A stretch of DNA of 64,000 nucleotides from Aliivibrio_A sp016764915 (GTDB lineage Bacteria > Pseudomonadota > Gammaproteobacteria > Enterobacterales > Vibrionaceae): NCBI GenBank assembly GCA_965224595.1, contig OZ245058.1, positions 806,001-870,000 of the forward strand. Direction: 5' to 3'. Positions within the stretch are counted from its first letter, which is position 1, and every line of letters begins with the position of its first letter. Shown one piece after another: positions 1 to 9,115 of this stretch. Under the pieces are notes generated by a model that saw nothing but the letters and a program-made list of their open reading frames with translations, did not search any database and was not told the origin of the DNA. A program made the translations under genes and the position numbers.

Positions 1-1
1 A

Positions 2-2626
2 GGCAGCATATTAATTACGGTTGAAGGTGAGGGTGTGTTGTGGAGTGAATCTTTCAAGGTGAAGTCTAAACAACAACAGACTCTGAATATCCCAATCAGT
101 AAAGATTGGAACCGGCATGATCTCTACATTAGTGCGGTGGTTACGGGCAATAATCGCCAAGGCATTGCGACTCGTCTTCAAGGCATCAAACATCTGCCAT
201 TAAAAAGAGACGAACGTATTCATCAAGTAGAGATAACGCTGCCTGAAAAGTTGGAGCCATTAAAAACCGTTATTATCCCAGTAAAAATCAATACGATTCC
301 ACACAGTAATGAGTCAAACAATACTGAACAAAATTGGGTGACGCTCTCACTGGTGGATAAGGGAATCACCAATATTAGTGGCTATCTGCCAACCAATCCA
401 GCCAATGTCTTCTTTGGTCAACAACGATATGGCGCGGACATTATTGATCTCTTTTCGAGACTCTACGACCAACGTATCAATCCGTTTGCCACCCCACGCT
501 TTGGTAGTGACGATGTCACGCCGGAACATCGAGGCAATTTAGTCGAAAGCAAAACGATTCTCTTTATGAGTGAAGCGGTTGCGTTTAACGATGAAGGAGA
601 AGCGTTTGTTGAGGTGACTCTACCTGATTACAACGGGGAAGCTCAAGTGGTGGCGACCACCTTCAGTGAGCGTCGTTATGGCCAACAGACAGAGAGTGTA
701 AAAATTGCCGCACCGATTGTTGCTGAATTGGCGGTGCCGAGATTTTTGGCTCCATCTGATAACAGTATGGTTCATCTGGACTTGTTTAACAGTTCTGGAA
801 AAGTACAAACGGTGCAGTTGTCGCTACTTTCATCAGAAGTGAATACCCTTAATATTGATAAGCTGCCTTCAAAAGTGACGTTGTCAGATGGCGAGCACTT
901 TACGCTGGGTATTCCCGTTACCGTTGATGGTGAAATATCGGCAACGACGCTCACTTTTATGCTTGCTATCAGTAATGAAGAGATTGATATCAAGCGAGAT
1001 TGGAGTGTGCCAGTCAGGCAGATTATGCCGCTAGTCAAGCAGCGATATGTGCATGTTCTGCAGCCGAATGAGCGATTTACCGTAGACCCAGCTCATTGGC
1101 AAGGTTTGAACATCGCTGGTGGTCATTATGGCAAGCTGCAAGTGAGTGCTTCGCCACAAATAAACAGCTCTGAATATCTTTCTCAACTGTTTCAATACCC
1201 TTACGGCTGCGCGGAGCAGACCATCAGTAAAGGCTCTGCATATCTGTTGGATTCTGAGCAGATAAATCGCGTAAAACAAGAGTTTATGAAAGAGAAACCG
1301 GAGCGTGAGTGGGTGCTGCAAGCCGTACAACGTTTGGCTGGTTTTCAAAATTCCTATGGTGGCTTTGGGCTCTGGTCTTCAACAGGTCAAGAGCGGCCTT
1401 GGTTAACCGTCTATGCGACCGAATTTTTACAGCATGCAAACAAGCGGCATCCGGGTGTTGTGCCTGCTGCCGTACTTGAGAGTGCTCAACATCGTATTGA
1501 ACAATATGTTCGACGAGAGAGTTTGGTTAATTCGTTGGTTTATCGTAAACAGGAGAGCGTGATTGTTCGAAGCTATGCGGTCTATCTGCTCGCGTTGCAG
1601 GGAAAGGCGCGTTGGGCTGATATTGATAAAATGACCAAATCTGCCATTAAGCAGGGCTGGTTATCCAAACTATCTGTGGTGCAATTAGCGGCTGCCTTTG
1701 CCTTGGTGGGGGATGAACAGCGTGCCAAAGCCTTGCTAAATGAGTCTCGTATAGTAAGTCGGACCCAACGTTATTATCTCTCTGACTATGGCAGTGAGAT
1801 TCGAGACCAAGCGTTGATTGTCACCATTACTGAACAATTAAAATCTAAGCGGTTACTGGATGTTACGTCATACCAAGTTGCTGCGATTGAATCGGTAATT
1901 GAGCAGTTGGATCAACGTAGATGGTTAAGCACTCAAGAGAGCAGCGCTTTGGTGAAAGCCAGTTTAATTACCGATCAAATCAACCAAGCAGAGATAGCCG
2001 TCAAACTGGATGATGAGGCGCAAACAAGCATTGGCAGTATCAGTGTGGCAGCGATGCCTGATCAGCAGCTGCGTAACATGAGTAATATGCCACTTTATAT
2101 TGAGCTAACCACCCAAGGTTACCCAAAAGAGGCGAAAACGCAGATCAATAATATTGAGTTGAGGAAATTAAAACGAACTCTGCTTTATCCTGATGGCACT
2201 CAATATGATGGGGAGCGCTTACATGTCGGCGATCGTCTGATTGCGGTGATTGAAGTGTCGACAAGACAACATATCCGAGATGGGATGTTGATTGATCTTA
2301 TCCCGGGCGGTTTTATTTTAGAAAACCCTAACTTGGGAGATGCACTCAATACGAATAATATCCGCTATGAGGAAAAAACACTGGGAGAGTATGCTGAGAG
2401 TTATAATAATCAATTTGACCGTAAAGAGTACCGACACGATCGGTTTGTGGCGGCAAAGGACTTCATTAAATCAAATGATTACCTGCTTAGTTACACCTTA
2501 AGAGCGGAAGTTCCTGGTGAGTACATTCAGCCTCCTCTTTATCTAGAATCCATGTATCAACCATATAAAAACGCTTCTGTAATGCAGTTAAGTGAACCGT
2601 TGATGATCACTGATGAGATTGAATAG
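2..2626 (+). CDS. alpha-2-macroglobulin family protein (bacterial), C-terminal part, 5' end outside window
   Basis: The frame is open to the first base, so this is the C-terminal portion of a longer gene; the GTG at 35 is internal. The protein belongs to the bacterial alpha-2-macroglobulin family (YfhM type), periplasmic protease traps that are usually about 1,600 residues long. The thioester motif C-A-E-Q is at 1208-1219, preceded by Y-P-Y-G as in the family, and is followed by the helical thioester domain (for example G-G-F-G-L-W near 1360) and a C-terminal receptor-like domain. It overlaps pbpC by 14 bases, and the family's usual partner is a class A PBP (PBP1C): the pair is thought to defend and repair the envelope. 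The presence of the Cys and Gln suggests a functional thioester. Family assignment is confident. Confidence 0.93.
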   Translation, partial: GSILITVEGEGVLWSESFKVKSKQQQTLNIPISKDWNRHDLYISAVVTGNNRQGIATRLQGIKHLPLKRDERIHQVEITLPEKLEPLKTVIIPVKINTIPHSNESNNTEQNWVTLSLVDKGITNISGYLPTNPANVFFGQQRYGADIIDLFSRLYDQRINPFATPRFGSDDVTPEHRGNLVESKTILFMSEAVAFNDEGEAFVEVTLPDYNGEAQVVATTFSERRYGQQTESVKIAAPIVAELAVPRFLAPSDNSMVHLDLFNSSGKVQTVQLSLLSSEVNTLNIDKLPSKVTLSDGEHFTLGIPVTVDGEISATTLTFMLAISNEEIDIKRDWSVPVRQIMPLVKQRYVHVLQPNERFTVDPAHWQGLNIAGGHYGKLQVSASPQINSSEYLSQLFQYPYGCAEQTISKGSAYLLDSEQINRVKQEFMKEKPEREWVLQAVQRLAGFQNSYGGFGLWSSTGQERPWLTVYATEFLQHANKRHPGVVPAAVLESAQHRIEQYVRRESLVNSLVYRKQESVIVRSYAVYLLALQGKARWADIDKMTKSAIKQGWLSKLSVVQLAAAFALVGDEQRAKALLNESRIVSRTQRYYLSDYGSEIRDQALIVTITEQLKSKRLLDVTSYQVAAIESVIEQLDQRRWLSTQESSALVKASLITDQINQAEIAVKLDDEAQTSIGSISVAAMPDQQLRNMSNMPLYIELTTQGYPKEAKTQINNIELRKLKRTLLYPDGTQYDGERLHVGDRLIAVIEVSTRQHIRDGMLIDLIPGGFILENPNLGDALNTNNIRYEEKTLGEYAESYNNQFDRKEYRHDRFVAAKDFIKSNDYLLSYTLRAEVPGEYIQPPLYLESMYQPYKNASVMQLSEPLMITDEIE

Positions 2627-4766
2627 ATATAAAGCGAGATGGTTGTTGGCAGCACTGCTGTTTCCCATTATCTCCTTTGTGATTTTTAATCAACTATCTC
2701 CACTGGCCCCTTTTGTTAAACTGGATAGGGGCGCGGTGATTACATCGAGTAAAGGGGATGTATTACGCAGCTTTGCCGACCAAAAGGGCATTCATCGATA
2801 TCCAGTAACCATTGCGCAAGTATCGCCCTTTTATTTACAAACTCTGCTAGCTTACGAAGATCAGTACTTTTACTCTCATCCCGGTTTTAACCCATTTTCC
2901 TATGCACGAGCATTGATGCAGTGGGCAGTTAACGGTCGGGTGATCTCTGGCGGTTCAACGATCACGATGCAGGTAGCAAGGCTCATCGACCCACATCGAC
3001 GTACGGTATTAGGTAAGTTTAAGCAGCTATTTCGAGCGATTCAGCTAGAACTCAGCTATTCAAAAGATGAAATATTAACGCTTTATCTCAATCGAGCCCC
3101 GTTTGGCAGCAACATAGAAGGAGTAGAAGCGGCGGCACAGTTTTACCTGCAAAAATCAGCCATTGATATGAACAGTGCAGAGGCGGTGTTGATGGTTATT
3201 ATGCCGCAAAGGCCAACACGGTATCGTCCTGACTTACATCCGCATCAAGCTAAACAGGCCCGAAATAAAGTGCTCACTAGAATTGAGGATATGGGGCTTA
3301 TTTCTGCAGATGAGGCGACAAAGTTGCGCAAACACTCAGTCTCTAGCAAGCGTTACCAACGTGAGAATGTAGCTTCTTTATATGCTAGAAATATTAAGAA
3401 TAAACAGTCTCAGCAAAGTCTCACTAGAACCTACATTGATTATGAACTGCAGCTTAAGTTGAAGCAGCTGTTTTTTAGCTTAAAGGGGCGCTTACCTAAT
3501 AAAGCATCTGCCGCAGCTATTATTGTTGATAATAGAAGCCATCAAATCATCGCATACCAAGGCTCGATTGATTTTAATGATCAGCAGCGATTTTCACATG
3601 TTGATATGGCGTTGGCTGTTCGTTCGCCAGGCTCGACATTGAAACCCTTCATCTATGGGTTGGCGTTGGATCAGCGATTAATCCACAGTGAGTCTTTGCT
3701 CTCAGATGTGCCAACGTCGTTTGATGGGTACAAACCTGCAAACTTAAATGGGCGATATTCCGGTGCCGTCACTGTTAAAGATGCGTTGCAGCAATCCCTC
3801 AATGTTCCAGCCATTCAGGTATTGAATGCATTGTCAGCCACCTATTTCGATCAGCAGCTACAGAGTGCCAATATTAAGTTGCAGCACCAAACCGCAAATT
3901 TAGCCATTGGATTAGGAGGAACAGGCAGCAGCTTAAAACAGTTGGTGCAGCTATATAGCTCATTGGCTAATGATGGTGTGGTATTTAGTCTGCTCGAACA
4001 TGAAGGAGACCCAGTTGCTACAAAAAACCGACTGCTCTCAAAGGCGTCGAGTTGGATTATTTATGACCTGTTAAGTGATCACTCTCCACCAGATAGAGCG
4101 GTGGCTAATTTTAGACGCAAGATTGGCTGGAAGACTGGAACCAGTTATGGCTACCGTGATTCATGGTCTGTGGGAGTGAGTGCAGATTACACAGTTGGAG
4201 TTTGGGTAGGTCGCCCAGATGGTACGCCAATTGTAGGGATGCTCGGCGCAACGTTGGCAGCTCCAGTGATGTTTGATCTGTTTGATATACTGCCAAATGA
4301 TAAAATTAAACTAGAGCAGCCTAAAACGGTGGTTGAGCAGAGTATCTGTTGGCCAGGAGGCATGTCTGTGGCAATGACACCAAAGAGAGAGTGTCACTCT
4401 GTAAAAACCACCGCGTTAACCATTTTAGGTTATGCGCCGCCGACGTTGCAATCTAATGGTGAATTAGTGCTTGAGCATCAAAGACCAGTAGCGCTTTCTC
4501 ACTGGTTGAGTAGAAGATCACAATCTGAGTTAACGAGCAGTACAGAAGCGGTTAAAATTATCAAACCAAGCAGTGGACAACATTTATTTAGTGAGCAGGT
4601 CAGTCGCATCGCCATTAAAGCAAATAGCCCAAAAGGGGTTGAGTGGTATGTCAATCAACGTCTATTTACCGAGTCATGGTTAGAGCTAGATGACTATTTG
4701 GGCAAAATTGATATTTCAGCGTGCAGACAACAACGCTGCGATTCAATTCAAATCTTCAGTCATTAA
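2613..4766 (+). CDS. pbpC: penicillin-binding protein 1C
   Basis: Bifunctional class A PBP of 717 residues anchored by an N-terminal membrane segment (about residues 9-28). The glycosyltransferase 51 domain shows E-D-Q-Y-F (82-86) and G-G-S-T-I-T-M-Q (113-120). The transpeptidase domain has S-T-L-K (341-344, nucleophile Ser341), S-L-N (395-397) and K-T-G-T-S (507-511). The C-terminal region fits the PBP1C-specific beta domain. E. coli PBP1C is about 770 residues, so this is somewhat short. The ATG lies inside the last codons of the alpha-2-macroglobulin gene, implying translational coupling. It should act on the periplasmic face of the inner membrane in peptidoglycan synthesis. Confidence 0.95.
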   Translation: MRLNRYKARWLLAALLFPIISFVIFNQLSPLAPFVKLDRGAVITSSKGDVLRSFADQKGIHRYPVTIAQVSPFYLQTLLAYEDQYFYSHPGFNPFSYARALMQWAVNGRVISGGSTITMQVARLIDPHRRTVLGKFKQLFRAIQLELSYSKDEILTLYLNRAPFGSNIEGVEAAAQFYLQKSAIDMNSAEAVLMVIMPQRPTRYRPDLHPHQAKQARNKVLTRIEDMGLISADEATKLRKHSVSSKRYQRENVASLYARNIKNKQSQQSLTRTYIDYELQLKLKQLFFSLKGRLPNKASAAAIIVDNRSHQIIAYQGSIDFNDQQRFSHVDMALAVRSPGSTLKPFIYGLALDQRLIHSESLLSDVPTSFDGYKPANLNGRYSGAVTVKDALQQSLNVPAIQVLNALSATYFDQQLQSANIKLQHQTANLAIGLGGTGSSLKQLVQLYSSLANDGVVFSLLEHEGDPVATKNRLLSKASSWIIYDLLSDHSPPDRAVANFRRKIGWKTGTSYGYRDSWSVGVSADYTVGVWVGRPDGTPIVGMLGATLAAPVMFDLFDILPNDKIKLEQPKTVVEQSICWPGGMSVAMTPKRECHSVKTTALTILGYAPPTLQSNGELVLEHQRPVALSHWLSRRSQSELTSSTEAVKIIKPSSGQHLFSEQVSRIAIKANSPKGVEWYVNQRLFTESWLELDDYLGKIDISACRQQRCDSIQIFSH

Positions 4767-4778
4767 GTGTGCAGAATT

Positions 4779-4952
4779 TTATGATTTGTTTTTGAAATCA
4801 GTGGTCACAATCTCAAGCGCCTTAAGTACGGTTTGAGCGGGGATGTTACTGTTCTCAAGCAGCTCAATTAGGTCGATGGCCAGCTTTATTTCATCCGGAG
4901 CACGCTCTAACTCATTAGCGATTGAACGATCGCTCTCTTTATTGCTATTCAC
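4779..4952 (-). CDS. ybaM: YbaM-like small protein (DUF2496)
   Basis: A 57-residue reading frame starting with GTG (4952-4950) five bases after an AAGGA ribosome-binding site and ending with TAA at 4779. The middle reads E-L-E-R-A-P-D-E-I-K-L-A-I-D-L-I and then N-I-P-A-Q-T-V-L-K-A-L-E-I-V, closely resembling E. coli YbaM (A-P-D-D-V-K-L-A-V-D-L-I, then V-L-x-A-L-D-I-V). It lies 13 bases downstream of priC, the same order as priC-ybaM in E. coli, which supports it strongly. Function is unknown. The GTG start and short length make it easy to miss. Confidence 0.85.
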   Translation of the reverse strand: MNSNKESDRSIANELERAPDEIKLAIDLIELLENSNIPAQTVLKALEIVTTDFKNKS

Positions 4953-4965
4953 TTCTTATCCTTAA

Positions 4966-5517
4966 TCAGTCGTTTTTTTCACGGTAGTTAATTCTCTGCT
5001 CTAGCTTCACCATCGCCTGTTTGCACTTCTCTAATCGCTGTTCGGTTGCCAGTAACTCTTTTTGAATAGCGGGTTGATCTTTGAGCGAATAACAACGTTG
5101 CAGTTGCTGCTCCTTCTCACTGACCATAATGGTTAATCGTCGCTCCCACTCTTTATGCTGAGCAAGATCTTGATGCATTTCACCAATAGGTTTACGGAAA
5201 TGACTGTAGTGTTTTGGTTCGGAAGAGCGAATGGATTGGGTTTTTATCTCTCTTTGCAATGCTTGTATCTGAGAGACCAACTTGTCACAAAGATGTTCAG
5301 CACGCTCTGTGGTTAATAAACCGGCTTGTTGTTCGTTGATCATTGATTGCAGCATGGATTTGGATTCATTAACACAAGGGACCAACAATCGGCTACGACA
5401 AGCAAAGAGTCGTTCATCAAACAGATAGGTATGTTGTTCACCTCGAGTTCGATCAATTTGAACGGCGGTGATGACCAGTTGCTCAAGCAGCGGTTTGAGA
5501 CTTGATAATTCAACCAT
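4966..5517 (-). CDS. priC: primosomal replication protein N''
   Basis: A 183-residue, mostly helical and charged protein. The N-terminal F-D-E-R-L-F-x-C-R-x-x-L followed by a C-V-N-E segment, the central E-W-E-R-R-L-x-x-M-V block and the C-terminal R-L-E-K-C-K-Q-A-M-x-K-L-E-x-R-I stretch match the layout of E. coli PriC (175 residues). PriC helps reload the DnaB helicase at stalled forks independently of PriA/PriB. The ybaM-like gene follows at once. The ATG start at 5517 has a GAGAG-like ribosome-binding site just upstream. PriC diverges fast between genera; the identification relies on pattern plus gene order. Confidence 0.85.
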   Translation of the reverse strand: MVELSSLKPLLEQLVITAVQIDRTRGEQHTYLFDERLFACRSRLLVPCVNESKSMLQSMINEQQAGLLTTERAEHLCDKLVSQIQALQREIKTQSIRSSEPKHYSHFRKPIGEMHQDLAQHKEWERRLTIMVSEKEQQLQRCYSLKDQPAIQKELLATEQRLEKCKQAMVKLEQRINYREKND

Positions 5518-5555
5518 TTTTTAACTCTCCAGCTTGATGATGTAATAATGCAAAG

Positions 5556-6332
5556 CTAAACAAACCAAGCGTCGTAAGCAAGTTTTACCGCTAAAATACA
5601 GACGACAGTGATAAATACCGGGCGAATAAATTTAGCACCAAATCGGATTGCCGAGTGGGCTCCTAGATAGGCCCCTACCATTAAGCAGACACCCATGGTT
5701 AAACCAAGAACCCAGTTTATATGACCTAAGTAGGCAAAGGTGATGAATGAGGTGAAGTTACTGGTAAAGTTCATCGCTTTTGCAAAACCGGAGGCGAGCA
5801 AAATATTGATGCGATAGAGAGCCATGCTACTGACGGTGAAAAAAGCGCCGGTACCAGGGCCTGCAACGCCATCGTAAAATCCGAGGCAGAAACCTTGAAT
5901 ACGTTGCTGCTTAATGCATGTACTGTTTTTTTCTGGCAATTGATGACCATCGCCCTTTACCTGCGGATGCCAAATAGTATAAGCAGCGGCAATCAAAATG
6001 ATTAATGGCAGCACTTTTTCTAGCCATTGAGTGCTGATTAAGTCGACAATTAGGGTGCCTAAAATCGCACCTATAAAAGTGGCAATAAACGCATTTTTCC
6101 AAAACCGCGGATTAAACAGCTCTTTTCTATAATAGGTCCAAGCTGCCGTTGAAGAGGCAAAACAGGCGGCCAGTTTGTTGGTACCTAACGCAATATGAGG
6201 AGGTAAACCCAAAGAGAGCAGAGCAGGCACAGTCAACATTCCTCCTCCGCCAGCAACAGCGTCAATGAAGCCTGCGGCAAATGCCACCAGAGCTAAAATG
6301 ATCATGACGCTTGGTTCGACGATTATTTCCAT
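5556..6332 (-). CDS. TauE/SafE family membrane transporter (YfcA-like)
   Basis: A 258-residue integral membrane protein with about eight hydrophobic segments. It carries the family signatures near the N terminus, G-F-I-D-A-V-A-G-G-G-G-M followed by L-G-T-N-K, and the second-repeat G-x-x-D-G-V-A-G-P-G-T-G-A-F-F. This family (sulfite exporter TauE/SafE, E. coli YfcA) exports small organic or sulfur anions, but the substrate here cannot be told from sequence. It lies between dinG and priC on the same strand, which says nothing clear about its role. Confidence 0.9.
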   Translation of the reverse strand: MEIIVEPSVMIILALVAFAAGFIDAVAGGGGMLTVPALLSLGLPPHIALGTNKLAACFASSTAAWTYYRKELFNPRFWKNAFIATFIGAILGTLIVDLISTQWLEKVLPLIILIAAAYTIWHPQVKGDGHQLPEKNSTCIKQQRIQGFCLGFYDGVAGPGTGAFFTVSSMALYRINILLASGFAKAMNFTSNFTSFITFAYLGHINWVLGLTMGVCLMVGAYLGAHSAIRFGAKFIRPVFITVVCILAVKLAYDAWFV

Positions 6333-6390
6333 AAATCCTTGTTCGTTTCTTTAGTAAAATGGTTACGTAAAAGAAAAAATAAGCAGTTAA

Positions 6391-8469
6391 CTACTCAATC
6401 AGACGTTTAAATGGCGGAAGTGCGTCTAACAGCGATTGACCATAACGCCTTGTAATAATTCGGCGATCCAGCAGTACAACTCTACCAGAATCTTGCTCTT
6501 TACGCAGCAGTCGGCCCACGGCTTGAACTAACTTTTTGCTTGCCTCAGGTACGGAAATTTGCATAAACGGATTACCACCGCGACGAACAATGTACTCAGC
6601 GTGCGCTTCTTCTACCGGGGAGGTTGGAACCCCAAATGGGATCTTGGTAATGATTAAGTTAGTTAACAGATCGCCGGGCAGATCTAAACCTTCAGAAAAG
6701 CTGCCCGTACCAAAAATAATGCTGATTCTGTTGTTACTGCAATACTCACTGTGATTTTTTAATATCTCTTGACGTGAGCTGTTTCCTTGGACTTGCAGCT
6801 GCCACTTCTGTTGCTTGGCAATATCATTCAGACCTTCGGCCACTTTGTTCATCTGCCAATAAGAGGAAAAAAGAACCAAGCTTGATTTTTGATCCACTAA
6901 ATAGAGGGGTAACTCTTCAATAAGCAGTTCAGTAAATCCTTCTGCTGGTGGTTCTAAAGGTAAGTTAGGAATAACGATAGAGGCGTTATTGGCATAATCA
7001 AAAGGGGAGGCGAGTGCTAAAAATCGAACCCCATCAGCCTCTTTTTCACTGATCCCCGCTTGTTGGCAGAAAAACGTAAAACTATTGAGTGCACGCATGG
7101 TTGCTGAGACTAATACCGCACCAGCACAGCGGCTCCACAGTTGCTGATCGAGCTTCCAGCCCACTTCAAGTGGAGAAACCTCAACAATAAAGTCGCCCTC
7201 TCTCTCTTTACTGAGCTCAATCCAACGAGCAAGCGGTGCGCCTTTGTCGCTGTTAGGTTTGGCCATGAGTGACCACACCTTAGCCAGTGTCTCTAAACGT
7301 TGCAGATAAAAACCTATCTCAGCCAGAGCGGGCTCTGCTTGTTTGCTTGGTATCTCATTCTCTTTTAGCCGTTCAGAAATGAGGTCGCTAATTTTAGCCA
7401 GCGCTTGTTCAGCTTTGTTGCTGTACTCCTTCATCTCTTTAGATTGCTCAATAAGCCAAGTTGGCAATTCACCGTGCTCAAATCTAAAAATGCCCTCTTT
7501 ATTAAAATGAGCCGGGTCAAACTGCTTTGAGAGCTGATTTAGTGACGGGATCAGTAGTTGGATGTTCTCTTGCAGTGCACCGTAAAAGCGCCCCACCCGA
7601 TTTTGATCAGCAAGAGCGCTGAGTTTACCCGCCGATTGATTGAGTTTTTCAAGCCAAGATACGGCGCCTTTTAAGCTGGACGCTGCCGATGAGTGGTCTC
7701 GTGCAATTTTTGGCAAGTTGTGCGCTTCGTCGATGATGTAAATGGTCTGTTCAGGTTCGGGTAATACTACGCCACCGCCTAAATCGATATCAGCCATCAG
7801 CAGGCTGTGATTGGCAATAATAACGTCCGCTTTATCAAGGTGCTCACGAGATTTTTGAAACGGGCACTGACGATGCATAGGCAAACTATTGTTGCAGCTG
7901 TGCTTGTCAGCGATGATCGCTTGCCAAACATGTGTGGGAATAGCGGTCGGCCAACTGTCACTGTCACCATCCCATTTCTTGTCACTGTACGCTTTATATA
8001 GGCGTTTTATGAGCGTGATATCTTTCTGTTTGGGCTTCACTTCAAATAACGCGATCTGATTGTCACCGCCACCTTCTGCCATTACCGCTAACTTATGGCC
8101 GCAGCAGTAGCGCTGTCTTCCTTTTGCAAGAATAAAGGTGAAAGGAGTGGGGGAGATGCGTCTATATAGTGGCAGATCTTTATGAACCAACTGCTCTTGT
8201 AGCGCCACGGTCGCCGTTGAGATGACAATTTTTCGATTATTAAACAGCGCAAAAGGGATCACACTTAATAGATAAGCTAACGATTTGCCAATTCCAGTCC
8301 CCGCTTCCGCCACTATGATGGGGTGGGTTTCGCTGTACTCACTGGCCAAGGTTTTTGCTATTTCGGCGACAAGGTAATTTTGAGCTCTGCGAGAGATAAA
8401 CCCAGTAAGTTGATGCTGCAGGTTGTCGTAACTCTGTTTGATGTTTTGTTTAACCTGCTTACTTAACAT
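6391..8469 (-). CDS. dinG: ATP-dependent DNA helicase DinG
   Basis: Superfamily 2, XPD-like 5'-3' DNA helicase; 692 residues from the chosen ATG. Walker A is A-G-T-G-I-G-K-S (about 56-63), the Walker B box is D-E-A-H, and motif VI has Q-A-V-G-R-L-L-R. The start is placed at 8469 because the protein then begins like E. coli DinG; an in-frame TTG at 8499 adds ten residues without a good ribosome-binding site. DinG proteins use four cysteines for a 4Fe-4S cluster: here R-Y-C-C-G and C-N-N-S-L-P-M-H-R-Q-C are seen, so one canonical middle cysteine is missing while an extra one sits next to the first. Likely acts on R-loops and damaged DNA. Confidence 0.93.
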   Translation of the reverse strand: MLSKQVKQNIKQSYDNLQHQLTGFISRRAQNYLVAEIAKTLASEYSETHPIIVAEAGTGIGKSLAYLLSVIPFALFNNRKIVISTATVALQEQLVHKDLPLYRRISPTPFTFILAKGRQRYCCGHKLAVMAEGGGDNQIALFEVKPKQKDITLIKRLYKAYSDKKWDGDSDSWPTAIPTHVWQAIIADKHSCNNSLPMHRQCPFQKSREHLDKADVIIANHSLLMADIDLGGGVVLPEPEQTIYIIDEAHNLPKIARDHSSAASSLKGAVSWLEKLNQSAGKLSALADQNRVGRFYGALQENIQLLIPSLNQLSKQFDPAHFNKEGIFRFEHGELPTWLIEQSKEMKEYSNKAEQALAKISDLISERLKENEIPSKQAEPALAEIGFYLQRLETLAKVWSLMAKPNSDKGAPLARWIELSKEREGDFIVEVSPLEVGWKLDQQLWSRCAGAVLVSATMRALNSFTFFCQQAGISEKEADGVRFLALASPFDYANNASIVIPNLPLEPPAEGFTELLIEELPLYLVDQKSSLVLFSSYWQMNKVAEGLNDIAKQQKWQLQVQGNSSRQEILKNHSEYCSNNRISIIFGTGSFSEGLDLPGDLLTNLIITKIPFGVPTSPVEEAHAEYIVRRGGNPFMQISVPEASKKLVQAVGRLLRKEQDSGRVVLLDRRIITRRYGQSLLDALPPFKRLIE

Positions 8470-9115
8470 TGGGTATTCATCGCTAAAAGAGGGGGGCAAA
8501 TATTAACATAGAATCAAAAATCGGTCTGATGATTTGAGGAGATTTAGTAATTTTTAGCTATTTAGCTTATTTGATATTGGATGCAAGCGGCTACATTTTT
8601 GATGATTTGGCTGAATTTTTATTAGCCAAATGTCAGTTAACCTACTGAATAAATGTGATCTGATGCTAATTTCGGCTTCCTTTTTTGAATAAAGGAGAGC
8701 TGCTTCACGAAAATAGACTGAACTAAATTGAATACTATTGTAGGTGGTCACCCTTTAGTCGCATTGAATGTAAATGCTTTAATATTGCACTTTAATGGTC
8801 GTTTACTCTTAAATAAAATAGACAGCGGGATTATAATCTAACGATTGGGGGGTGATTGTTATGAAATAGAGTTAACCTCAGGTGATGTTCAATTTAAAGA
8901 TACGCACGATATTAACTTAAGCAATTGATTAAATTGAATTTATATTTTTTTAGCTATATTTTTTTAGTAATTTGACAGTTCAGCAAATCTTATGCAGGAT
9001 TAACCCCGGAATTAGAGCTGCTGGATAATTTCTCTTAAGAAGAAATAACGGTAGCGACATTATATAAAGGGATCCGAAACGGAATTCCATTCAAAAGAAA
9101 AGGCAGTGGATTATT
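8470..9115. other. long intergenic region between dinG and the porin gene
   Basis: About 640 bases with no gene I can support. It is AT-rich with several A/T runs (8940-8970). It must carry the divergent promoters for dinG (minus) and the porin (plus). Possible promoter hexamers are TTGACA at 8972-8977, GATAAT at 9024-9029 and TATATA near 9061, but I cannot decide between them. The long untranslated distance to the porin start is typical of regulated outer-membrane protein genes. A 65-codon minus-strand frame (8554-8751) resembles nothing I know. Confidence 0.5.

Noticed and set aside
8554..8751. 65-codon minus-strand frame upstream of the porin
   Set aside because: No recognisable motif, no clear ribosome-binding site and it lies in AT-rich promoter DNA.
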